DNA from: Promerops cafer
Taxonomy: Eukaryota; Chordata; Aves; Passeriformes; Nectariniidae
Direction of reading: 5' to 3'
Assembly (NCBI GenBank): GCA_013398275.1
Contig: VZSE01015530.1
Location: 470,417 to 534,416 of the forward strand
DNA length: 64,000 bases
The notes below the pieces were generated by a model that was given only the letters and a program-made list of their open reading frames with translations, did no database searches and was not told where the DNA came from. Shown here piece after piece: positions 23,901 to 34,971 of this stretch; within the stretch, counting starts at the first letter, position 1; every line of letters starts with the position of its first letter. Made by a program: the position numbers and the translations under genes.

Positions 23901-25125
23901 ATAAGGGTGAGATAAAAAAAATAAAATGCACAAGTTTTTTTTCTGAGATGCTCTTTAGATTTGGGTGACATGTAGTGTGAATTTAATGTCAGTTATATTT
24001 TTGGTAAAATTCTGATTGCATGTTAAGATAAAGCATCAGGAACAATATCTGTCAAGACATAGTCTACAAATCATTTGTCAATAATTCCAGCTAGTGGCAC
24101 TGGCTAGTTTTTTCTCAAATTAATTTTACTTTTGCTATCAAAGTCAAATTTCTGAAAGCTGTAATGTTGCATTTAAGGATCTTGAAGACCAATGACCTTT
24201 TGTGCCAAAAGTCTTTTCAGGTGGTCTGTGTGAGAGCCATCGCTTTTACTCAGGAACAGGGATGGGAAAAGAATATTTAAAATATTTGCAAAATAAACAT
24301 GTATCAACTAATTTTTTTATTATTTTATTTGTTTTTTTTTTTTTTATTTAGAAAAGAGGTGTCATTTCCAAGAAAAAAAACCACATGGGAATAAAACATC
24401 TGGTGGTATAGAAAGTTCCTCCTTTAACAGTCAAGGTCTGAAAAGTCATAGCTCTTCACATTAACAGTAGAGGAAATCCCCTACACATCAGAGAAATCTG
24501 TGTTGCACTAGTATAAAGAAGTTAGCTAACAATTTTTTTGTACTCACGTATCTGAAAAAAAATCTCATAGGTTATAATATTTTACCTTCAATACTTTATC
24601 TATCTAGGAAAAAAAAGTTTTGGCATTGAATTAAATAAATAATGAATTAACTAAATAGTGAGTGTGGGCAAAAATATTGCTTGCTGTTGTGATGCAAATA
24701 ATGATATCCCATACAATTTCACGAGTTCATTTGCGGTTATAATTAATTTTATATATCCAGCTTCTTTTCTACTTTCTATCACCTTCATCACCAAATTAGA
24801 ACTAATATATTCTTGATGGCAACCAGGCAACCAAGGACTGTGGTTGGGAGAGATTTCTTTATAATGCAGAGGCCACAAAAAACATCTCAGGTAGCATGTG
24901 ATGTTCCCATGCACTATTTCTTTTTCTCCTTTCTTGTGACCTGCAGCAAGAGGAAGAGATGAAAGAGTAAGGAAAAAACCTTTAACCAAACACCTCCCTC
25001 CTGGAAGATGAGATACTGGAGGAAATGATGTCGTATGCAGTGTTAAAAAAGCTGTACAGACTTAGAATCAGCTTTTCTGTCCCTGCACATTTTCTTACAC
25101 ATCTCTACTCAGCTACATCCAGAGA
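20972..25125. other. long unique AT-rich span
   Basis: About 4.1 kb with no recognised interspersed repeat or exon. There is a mixed T-rich tract around 24311-24350 (14 uninterrupted T at 24332-24345). The longest frame, 112 codons at 24651-24989 on the minus strand, has no domain and no initiating context that would support a gene. Confidence 0.5.
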
Positions 25126-25196
25126 TGACAGAATCATAGAGGATCCTGAATCAGAAAGGGCCCATGAGGATCATGGAGCCCAACTTCTGGCCCTGG
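25126..25196 (-). mobile_element. short CR1 3'-end fragment
   Basis: The plus-strand text gacagaatcatagaggatcc, aaagggcccatgaggatcat, gagcccaacttctggccctg is the reverse complement of the last roughly 70 bp of a CR1 element. That end normally reads ggccaggagttgg-ac...gatccttgtgggtccc and stops in attctatga. Severe 5' truncation is common in CR1. Confidence 0.8.
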
Positions 25197-28100
25197 TGAG
25201 ATGGGCATCATATGCTGACTACATCAGGAAGGAAAAATCCTTCTAGAGTTTGTATTTCACAAAGTGGTTTTTCAAATTAAAATTTAGTATTGGTTGCATA
25301 ATGGAGAATTTTTATATTATGGCATTAACACCGACTACCATTTGAGAGTTGCAAAGATAGTAGCAGTGTAATTCCACTTGCAAGAATTATTTCTTCAGGG
25401 ATTGCTGAAACTCTACTGAATTCAGGCTTTTCAGCAGAGAATGTGGCTTTTCACCAGAATGTCAAATGTCCTACATTTCAGTTAGTTTGTTTTCTGCAGG
25501 AAGAGCAACCTTTAGAGTTGCACAGTACTAACTGAGAAAGGATATATACCCTTGACAGAAACTTGTCATAAAATCCACTCGAATCCCCAAAAAAAAAACC
25601 AGCTTGTCTTCCATTTGACAACTGCAGTTTAATGCAAAGATGAAATCAGGTATTTCTGGTGATTGCCAGTATAGTGTACACAGCTGTGTACAGCACTATG
25701 GTGTTAGATATGTCCCTAATTGAGGTCAAGTGGTGCCTACTTTTCATGACAAATGTTTTGTAAGAACCTACAGAGTGTAAGTACTACATGTTGTTTCTAA
25801 TTTTACTAGCATTATTCTTGATCCATCCCTTCCTAGCCCTGTTAGCCTGTCTTCATCAGCTACATTTTTGCACTGTATTCTGCCCTTTGTGCTCTGAATT
25901 TGCAGAAGTTTTGGCCAAGGCTGTGTCACCTCATTACGCCTTTTTGATTTTTTCAGTTTCAAACTGTTTGCAAGGCAACTGATTCTGATTGCTGAAACAA
26001 CACCAGATTGTGCACCAAGTCTGACATTATTCTGTATGCATCAGACCTGCAGAATATGTGCAGATCCATTGGGAACAGGCATCACCTAAAGCAACCCCTT
26101 CTCACAGAGAGAAATGAGTGGCTTGTGTTTTCTCTGTGTTACTCTCGAAAAGTCCTTTGCATCAAAATCACCTCTTACACAAAATATAACTATGATAAAA
26201 TCCTAAAGATCTGGATTCTCCTTTTTTTTTTTTTACATTAGAACAATCAAGCTGCAGCACATCTGTATTCTTGACAGACAGATGCTGTCATATCACCTGC
26301 AAAACTAGGAGAGTTCATTAAAGAGAACACATTTTTCACAAAGGTGTCTTTGGCCCCAGTGAAAATACAAAACAAAGACGGCAAAATAAAAGGACATAGG
26401 AAAATAAAATCTTGAGGAATAAGCTCAGACAAGTGAGAAACACAGAGCTGGAGGACAACAAAAAAGTTCATCCAGTAAAGATTCTAAACCAGTGAAATTA
26501 GTCAAGACAGTTCTTCAAGCACAAATTATATGGCAGAACTAATGTAAGGAAAAGCTGAAAAAACCCCAGCTCTAAAACCAGCTCTCAGGTATTTTGCATA
26601 TGTAGCAATAATACAGAAATTACTAGAAAATTGTTCACAGTATCAATTTGTTTTGAGAATGTAAACCAAATTTTACTTCAAAAGCAATTTCATAATAATG
26701 ACTTTTCACATGGAAGAGATAAAGCAAAATTAGAGATGAAATTCAACACTGAAAATATTTCCTTGGTTTTATTCCAGCTGACATCTTTGCTTCCTGGATA
26801 TCTGCTTTTCTTTTCTTTTTTTTTTTTTTTTTTCCCACTGTAGCAGACCTTTACCCTATTTGGCTTATATTTTAAGACCAAAGTTACTGTGCCTTTCATT
26901 CCCTGATTGATATTTGCAAGCCAGCAGGTGCTAATGGTGCAGAAAAGTGCATATGAGCTTGAGAGAACATTGTTGAATCACAGCATGAAGCCAAAGATAA
27001 TATGGATATATACACTCTAGTTTTACTGACACAGACTTTGAACTGTCATAGATTTGGATAACAGTTGGTCAAATATTTCATTTCAAGGAAATTATATTTT
27101 GTGTGTGTGTGCCAAAAGAAAATATGATGTTAATCCTGTGAGACTTGGGCCCCACGCTGCTTCAAATAAGATTAAAGGGATTGCCTACCAGGGTGAAGTT
27201 CTATTAAGTTTATAAATATTCATCGCTATATTGAAAAGTTTAAAGCAGACTGAATTTCAGTTAATTGCTCACAGAAAGTAATCTTCTTATTTAAAAGAAT
27301 ACTGTTAATTAGATTTCCAAGGAAAAAAGACTGGGAACTCAAGATTTTTTGTACAAAGAGAGGGCTTTAGGCAGCTGAGTTTTATGAAACACAGAAGTGA
27401 TCAGATCTGTTATGAGGGTAAAATTAGTTACTAGTTTGGTATGAAGCTATTTAGATATTTTCCAGTTACAAGATAGTATCAATATTTTTTTAAAGGATTC
27501 ATTGTAAATTAATTTACTCAACCAGTCAGAAGTTCCTGAGTGTTGGTTCAAAAGATACAGAGTCCCTGGCCGTATCAGACGAAAGTAAATTAGTTAAAAG
27601 ACTTGAGCTGTGTCATGCAAAGATGCAGACTAGAGGGGTCAGTAGAAAAATTATCTGTATCAGAGGAGGTACAAAGAAAGCAAAGCAAAACAAAACAAAG
27701 CACACCACTGCCCTCCAAAAAATCACCTCCCCAGTATCAGTAGACAGCACAGCTCACACCAGTACTGTGATGAAGACAATGGCTACAAAATGTTGTCAGT
27801 ACTGAAGGAATTACTTGATGAGTGTGAACAATGTTAACATAGCAGCATTTTCCTTATAATGTCTTTCAAAGTGCACTACTTTATCTGTACTTCCAGGAAC
27901 AGCATTAACAAGGCATATTGTTGCAATTCAGCAAAACACAGGAAAATACCAGTGGTAATAAAAAATACTCATATAGTCTCTTTGCCAAGAATTGCATATA
28001 CTCAGGGAGCTCAAGGTTAGAAGCTACAAGTTGTCTCCTAGTCAGTTGATCACAGGCTGCAATAATTGAACAGTTGTCCATACACAACAACAACAACAAT

Positions 28101-28958
28101 GAAAAAGGCTGAATTTGGCTAGGGGTTATACATGGGGAAATAAATGGGAAATGAACTAAAATGTAAAATAAAAGGCCACTAACTTGTCTCAGTAACTCTC
28201 CAGAAGAGCACTTCTTTGCTGTAGGAGTGCTGCTGTGAAAAGGATTTTATCATGCTTTGGAAACATATTAAGATACAATGCATTAAAGTTTTATTTAGTA
28301 CAACATTTTCTTTGCCAAAAAGGTGCTGTAAGAATGGCAACAGTGAAGTAAATAAATTCCTTCTTCTCATTAATTTCCACTTGTTGATGGTTTCAAAATA
28401 ACATCTAGTTAAAATTTTCACACAGGCTATGCTGGTAGAGAGAATCCACTTTGATTATTTACACCAAAGGTTAGTTATCCCTTTAAAAATAATGTTTCTT
28501 TTCACATTTAGAATACATACAACCTTAGCCTTCAGTCCTTAGTTCTTTTTTCTCTTCTTTTTAACAATTCAAATAAGGGGGCCTTTTGTAGTCTATTATG
28601 AATATACTGAAAGAAAAGAATTTTTAAAGTCAGTGGAAAAAAATTCTCATTAAGTTCAGTGGATTTGAAACTGCTCCAGAAAATCCCAGAAAGTTTTCTT
28701 ACTTTTTTTTTTTCCATTCCTTCATGAAGTTTGTTTTCCAGTGTGCTGAATAATGAATATTTTGTTCAACATTGAGGGAAAAGGCACAAAAGCCCTGATT
28801 TGTTCTGAGGGGTAATGCATAACTACTTCTAGGTTGTTGTTAAAGTAGGAGCAAGCCCAGGAGATGAATCTGTAATTACATGGATCTAGTTGTTTTAGTA
28901 TTTCTCACAGCTCTCACAGAGTTCTAGATCTTAAGTAGGACATATGATTGCCTCAATA
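25197..28958. other. unique AT-rich span with a palindrome and T tracts
   Basis: No interspersed repeat recognised. A perfect 16-bp palindrome GTACACAGCTGTGTAC lies at 25676-25691, flanked by an outer inverted pair atagt/actat. T-rich tracts occur near 26222-26234 and 26815-26834. A short CAAAA-type A-rich run lies at about 27677-27705. Frames are all under 81 codons. Confidence 0.5.
25671..25699. repeat. nested palindrome
   Basis: The core GTACACAGCTGTGTAC (25676-25691) is an exact palindrome. The outer atagt (25671-25675) and actat (25695-25699) extend the inverted symmetry with three unpaired bases. Confidence 0.8.
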
Positions 28959-29558
28959 TGGAGTTGTGGTTTAACCTCAGCCAACTACCAAGCCCCACAC
29001 AGCTGTTCACTCACTCCTTCACTAGCAGAATCAGCAAGAGAATCAAAAGGGTAAAAGCAAGAAAACTCGTTATTTGAGTTGACAAAGACAGTTTAATAGA
29101 AAAAGTAAAAGTCACACAACCAAAGCAAAACAAGGAATGAATTCATTCACCACTTCCCATGGGCAGGCAGGTGTTCAGCCCTCTCCAGGACATCAGATCC
29201 CCATCCCATGCCATGGTCACTTGGGAGGACAAATGCCTTCATTTAAAATGTCCCCCCCTTCCTTCTTCTTCCCCCTACTCTGTATTCTGAGCATGATCTC
29301 ACACGGTCTGGAATATTCCTTTGGTCAGTTTGGGTCTCCTGTCCTGGCTGTGTCTCCTCCCAGCCTCCCATGCACCCCCAGCATCCTCACCAGCATGATA
29401 ATACAAAAAGCAGAAAAACCTTGGCTCTGTGTAAGCCCTGCTCAGCAGTAACATCATCTTTGTGTTATCAACCCTGTGTTCAACACAAATCCAAAACACA
29501 GCCTCATACCAGCCACTGTGAAGAAAATTAACTCTACCCCAGACAAAACCAGCACACA
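28959..29558 (-). mobile_element. ERVL-like solo LTR
   Basis: Read on the minus strand, this is a full-length LTR of about 600 bp of an avian endogenous retrovirus family. It opens tgtgctggttttgtctgggg near 29556 and closes ggttaaaccacaac near 28960. It shares ordered blocks with the plus-strand copy at 43395-43977: GTTGATAACACA (inverted at 29461-29472; 43471-43482), a tgtcctggctgtgtctcctc block, and a gggaagtggtgaatgaattc block. A polyadenylation signal ATTAAA is intact (TTTAAT at 29092-29097 on the plus strand). The TATA region of the family (about 29275-29290) is mutated. No gag, pol or env lies on either side, so it is a solo LTR or a remnant. I could not find a convincing 5-bp target duplication (caata before, caagg after). 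The class label ERVL is from memory. Confidence 0.85.
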
Positions 29559-29661
29559 AGGTGTCACATTCCGCTGTGGGAGACTGCAGGGAGTTCTTTT
29601 AAAGCAGATGTTCTAGGAAAAAAATGATGACAAACGAGGCAAATATTATATCTGAGAACCA

Positions 29662-29667
29662 TTTATT
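29662..29667 (-). promoter_or_regulatory. AATAAA polyadenylation signal of the ERVK-like LTR
   Basis: The minus strand reads taccAATAAAtggttctc about 0.55 kb downstream of the TATA box. This is the usual order for an LTR in which R is long. Confidence 0.6.
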
Positions 29668-30210
29668 GGTAATGAAAAGTGTGTTGCACTACTAAAGAAG
29701 AATAGAAAAGACAGAAAAGGAGGAAGGAGAAGGAAAAAGAATGGGGGGACAGAGAGAAGGATGGAGAAGGGAGAGAGACAGAAAAAGCAGGTGTTACCAG
29801 CAGAACTTCAGAGTGTGTCATTGGCATCCAAGCCAATCCAAGCAGGGCAGGAGTGCATGCTGCTCTCGGAGAGGCGCGGCTCCCCACACAGCCCCCATGG
29901 TGACAGGGGACACGCGGTGAGCGGCGCTTGGGCAGGACGGGCAGGGCCCTGCACAGGCTCGTGGGATGGCCACGGCAGGCTGGATCGGCGAGCAGGGCTG
30001 GAGGCAGGCGGCAACACAGGGAGGCAAGACAGGCAACGGCTGGAGCAGGCGAGGGAGATGAATTGGTAGGGCAGGACACAAGCCAGGCACACGGCTCAGG
30101 GGTGGTCAGGGAAGCAAAGGCAGCAGGTGTCCGGCCAAGTGCCCAGCAGTGCCCAGAAAGAGAGAGAGCAAGCGAGCGAGGGCAAGCCCCGCAGCTTGAG
30201 ATGCAGTTAC

Positions 30211-30217
30211 TTTTATA
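30211..30217 (-). promoter_or_regulatory. TATA box of the ERVK-like LTR
   Basis: The minus strand reads ggggTATAAAAgtaactgca. It lies at the expected place, between a U3-like block and a R-like block rich in CT. It would drive transcription leftwards. Whether it is active is unknown. Confidence 0.65.
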
Positions 30218-31215
30218 CCCCTGGCTCCTCCCAAGCTCTGCTGGCTGGCAGGAGACCATCAGCCAGCCAAACGTTTGACAACAGTCCATTGGTGGAGACC
30301 TTTTGCCACCCGACTGCAGAACCGTTCTAGAGGACAAAGTGTCCTTGGCAGTCTGCTCCTCCTCATAGATACTGACTGCCTATTCCATGTGAGACATGAA
30401 ATGGCTGTCAGGTGAAGTCTCCCCAGAGACAGAGCTTTTCCCCATTTTCTCCAAGCTGCCTCATGGGCATGGCTTGTGGGCAGCCCGCCCCCCGCATACA
30501 CCCTGTAATCTTCAAACAATGTTGAGAAAAAAAATCAAAATGAAATTTGTTCTTCACATAAGTAAAGACAACCTGTTTCATTAAAGTTTGTTATTCTTGG
30601 AGATCTATTATGTTGGGAACAAGTTTTGCACAGTTCTGAAAGCATTGTTTACTAAATTAAGTTCCCTGAGAGTCTAACTTTAGAAGAAGCAAAGAAGTCA
30701 ATTCTCCATGAAAAAAAAAAAAAAAGAGAAAACATCAATCCCAGTAATTGATATTTCCCTAGCAATTATATAAGTATCTAAATTGCAATGAGACATGTCC
30801 CTGTTTTTTGAACTTTGGTTTAGAAGAATAGTAATAAAACACTAATTTTAAAGTTTCTCAGCCCAAAAACCCCCCATAAATCAGAAAACTGAAAGAAAAA
30901 GAAAACCCTCTATACTTTGTTGAGATAGCTGTTTTGTAAAATCAAAATCTGTATATCCATATTTCTAATTTTTCCTTTTAAAACAGAGAAAAAGCCTTCT
31001 CCTTTCCAGTATCATAAACTATACAGAAAAAACACCCTTAAGACGCTGCCATCTTAGTCCTTTTTCAGTCTTGCCTATATCTAGAAAATAAACGTGGTGA
31101 TTCTGCTGTCATAAAATAATTATAAACTATGACTCACAAAGACAGCTTTATACTTTGATCTATGGTCCATAGGATGTTTTGTAAAAATGTAATTGTTGAT
31201 CTTAACTTGTAGAAA

Positions 31216-31245
31216 AATGCCTGTCTAACAAATGCCTATCTAACA
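31216..31245. repeat. 15-bp tandem duplication
   Basis: aatgcctgtctaaca (31216-31230) is followed directly by aatgcctatctaaca (31231-31245), with one mismatch. Confidence 0.85.
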
Positions 31246-34200
31246 ATTTCTAGCTCTGTATAGGTAACAGGAAATCATGGTACAAATCCAACATTAATGT
31301 ATCTCAAGGAAATCTCTGTGGAAGTCTATTCATGGTTCTGTAGAGGAAAGAAAAATATTTCTGTGTGTATTTATATTAGCTTTGTTTTTTTCCTCTGGGG
31401 AATAAGTGCAATTATTCACAAATATTGCTCCTGAAATATAACTGTTTCCTTTTTTTTTTAGATTTTTATTTCATTCCATCTTGAAATTATGTAAATCTTG
31501 CAGCTTCCAAACACACTATAAGTGTGCTAGTTTTGTGCTGGTAGATAATCTCACAGGCTTCAAAGCCTCTTCAAGAAGATATCTATGAAATGCTTGTGAT
31601 ATTTGCAAACATTAATAACAATTTAAAACAATTTTAAAAATAATAAATTTTAAAATTACAGTTTTATTTTAGATTTTTTTTCTTTTCCACAGCTGGTTTT
31701 TTTTCATAAACATTGGAGTTGTTTCAAATGAGGCCCTTTCTGCATTTATTTTTTCTTGTATATACTGTTTCCTAGCAAATAGACATTGATCAGGAAAACT
31801 TCAGACACCTACACTTTATAGAAGTATATCAAACAGTTTTGATTTCTTATTTCTCAATCTATTTTGCATGCTAGTTTGGTATCACGCTGCTAATTTTCTT
31901 GAAGTCAATAATGAGTAATAAAGATTCCTTTTTCACATAAATAATCAGTTTTTCCAGCTTAATGTGGAATTTCAAACATATTGCAACTGAAGCTTGATTG
32001 ATGCACATGTAATCACAAGTCTTTTTGCCATAACCTTCTTACATCTGAAAATCAACTTTTACAAAACTCAGCTATTTATATGGTAATATAATCCTATGGC
32101 ACACAAACCCCAACCCCTTTTATTTAATCTACATAATTATGTATCATTTAAAGGAAAAGCATGCAACTGACTTGAAGTTTGAGAGAAGAGCTTATGACTC
32201 TGAAATTTTTTTTTTTTCCCACTGATATATAACTGGGTTCATAGTAGTTGTCATTCATGACAAAGCTTTGAAAACATATAAATATTTGCTAATAAAATAA
32301 TACAATTATTTTTAAATGGAATCAAAAGAGATGGACTGGGATGTTCTTTACAACTAGCACTGCTGGTATAAATGTCTGTGAAGGAATGATCACACTAACC
32401 CCTGGGTACAGATGTGTTAAAAACCATTAACTGCAGAAATACATTAAATCTTTAACAAACAATAAAAATTTCACATTTACAATTTTAGGTTGTGGGAAAT
32501 TTAAAATTAATTATTTAGGAAAATTAAGCATATTTGTTTAAGTATATATAGCAGTCCTTACCCTATGTAAGAGAAACTCTTCGTGACCTTTCAGCACATT
32601 TTACACAAACTAACCACATCCTTTAAACAGCTTTTTCTGATGAAATACTGCAGAATTATCTCAAACATATTTGTATTAGAGTATTTCTCCTGCCTTACTT
32701 AGTTTAGGTTGTGTGCTATTTCTGCCTTATATATAAAGTGGAAAAAACTAGCAAACTGACCTTGAAGTTGTATGTTTTCCAATCACTAATCTTAGAGTTG
32801 GAAGCAAAAAGTCAGTGTTTTGCTGGCTCTTTTGAATTAACACAATACTTTTCATTCAAAGTGGATTACTATTCACTTGGCAGAAAGAAAAAAACACATA
32901 CCTGGATAATGACAAAACAACAGACTATTTTTTGAGCCAAATTTGTGACATTAATTTCTTTCAAGTGTTAACAATGAGAAATAAACTGCACACCACAATG
33001 AAGCTAAATGTACTGCCAATTTTTTTTTATTAAAGGTTATAAAAACTGAATATAATTTTCTCTGTAAGGAGAAATTAGGTGGAATTAATACAGGCTTTGA
33101 AGAGAAGTGGTGTCTGAAGTAAGACTTAACTGCAGCACATTCTGCATCTTTCAGGTAAAGACATTACGTAAGAGGAAAAAAACACTATCTGTTTTCAGCC
33201 AGAAACAATTTCTGACTGTAGATGTCACAAAAACTGGAAAACAAACTGAACATATCCCTAAGGAGTATCACGTGTCTGAAACAAATAACAATATAGGACA
33301 CACGCACTTTGCTGAAGTACTAAGTATTGAGAACTTCTTTTGGAGTCACTGAGAGATGTAGCTCTCAGAATTCCTGAAAATAAGATTGACTAAAGAGTTA
33401 ATTAAAATTATGCTAGATTATCATACACAAATCACAGTTTTATTTTATCCTGAAGCCTTTGTGTATTACTTGGCAGTGGTCAATAACACACTTTGTTCTT
33501 GAATCATTGTTTAAAATTTTAATTATACAGTGACAAGGGATCATATCAATAATCTATAAAAGTCAATAGAAAAAAAAGTCTGGTCTAGGAGGTAAACACT
33601 GAAACTGTGTTTATTACACATAGTGAGGAACTGACCTAAAAGTCTCAATTTAAAAGTCAAGGAAAATTCTGCCTCATATATTAAAAAAATATAAAAAAAG
33701 GTATTCTATTTTTCCAATTAATTCTTTTTTTTTTTAATTTCCTTTATTTTTTAAGCTGTGCATAACTGTGTTGAACATGATCATCTAAATATGGAACATC
33801 TGTCATTAAAAATATTTAAAATGAAAAAAAGTATGAAACAAAATCTTTTGACATCTGATGTATTAAAAAATAACTTCAACTTAACTCTTACTTTTCCATA
33901 TTTATAATAAAAAAAGTCAGGGATGGATATTTAAGTTTAATAACCTAAAACTACTTTCAGCAAGGTTTTGAACTTGACATGAAAATTCTTAGAAAAGTGG
34001 GAAATGACACAATTTGGTTATATTTTGGATAAAAGAATAAAAATTACATAGAACACCTTTTTCCCACCTGCAGCAGAGATAAGGAAATGAAAATCTGTAG
34101 CTGCAGGTCCAGATAGTTCAAAATACCGAGCAGGAAACAGGAAACAAATAGTGAAACTGAAATTGGGAGAGTTTATAAAGCATCCAGTATGGGCCAACCA

Positions 34201-34936
34201 CCATCCTTTTGACGGGTTCTGCTTTAAGGTATCTTGAGACCTTTGTTTCTGCATGTTTCTGCTTGTGTAATAAATGCAAAATCCCAGAGTCAGAAGTAAT
34301 ATTACATCAGTTTATCAAATTATATGACACAATTTTAACAGTGCCCAAAGAATATACAGTGAGTACAATTTTAATGGTGTTTTTCATGAATTAGGAAGAA
34401 AAATTTTCCTTCTTTAAAATGTCAAATGCTATTAAAATTTTACCTGGATTATAAAAGTGCTGCATTTTATTCAGGTGCTACAATGTTTAACATATTCCTC
34501 CATTATCTCATATTTAGTATGGTAAAACAATGGAGGGAGAAAAGAGCATCTATTGAGCAGTATTTGTAATTGAACATGGTTTCTTATAAATAATGGCCAA
34601 CAGAAAAAAGGAAACCTTATTATAAATGTTTAAGAAAATACAAGGGAAATGCATTATGTGTAAAAGAATGTAAAGATGTAGAGAACAATAGGTTCAGATT
34701 TGTCTGGAGATCTACAGATGAATATAAGTTTTTTATTTTGGAAATTCATCATTTCAAGACACAAGTCCTAAGTTTTTTAAACATGTGAAAATAAATATTC
34801 TGGTTTTTGAAAACTTTTTTTTTTCTCAGTATGACTTGAGAATAAAATCTTAGGAACCTTACATAATAAGAGGAAAGAAAAACCCCACAACTTAAGATAT
34901 CAAAGTAAAACTATTTTGGTGGACCAAACCCATGGT

Positions 34937-34971
34937 CATTCATTCATTTATTCATTCATTCATTCATTCAT
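34937..34971. repeat. (CATT)n microsatellite
   Basis: About nine tetranucleotide units with a single interruption (ttta instead of ttca). A length-variable locus is expected. Confidence 0.95.

Larger units (their letters stand above)
29562..30518 (-). mobile_element. ERVK-like solo LTR, GC- and CpG-rich
   Basis: A 0.9-1 kb block, far richer in GC and CpG than anything else here, abuts the ERVL-like LTR. On the minus strand it can be delimited as TG...CA, starting tgtttgaagattacagg near 30518 and ending gcggaatgtgaca near 29562. Canonical LTR parts appear in order: a U3 region, a TATA box TATAAAA (30211-30217), an R-like region opening with ctctctctctttctggg, a long pyrimidine-rich stretch, and a polyadenylation signal AATAAA (29662-29667). 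The size, GC-rich R/U5 and promoter layout resemble class II (ERVK) LTRs that are numerous in songbirds. The retained CpGs suggest a fairly recent insertion. No internal genes are present. Frames of up to 224 codons on the minus strand are proline- and serine-rich by-products of the GC-rich text. I found no clear 6-bp target duplication (acaagg upstream, atgttg downstream), so exact ends are uncertain. Confidence 0.75.

Noticed and set aside
29663..30337. 224-codon minus-strand frame, the longest in the window
   Set aside because: It lies entirely in the ERVK-like LTR, spans the TATA-to-polyadenylation region, is low-complexity Pro/Ser/Ala/Cys-rich and resembles no protein family.
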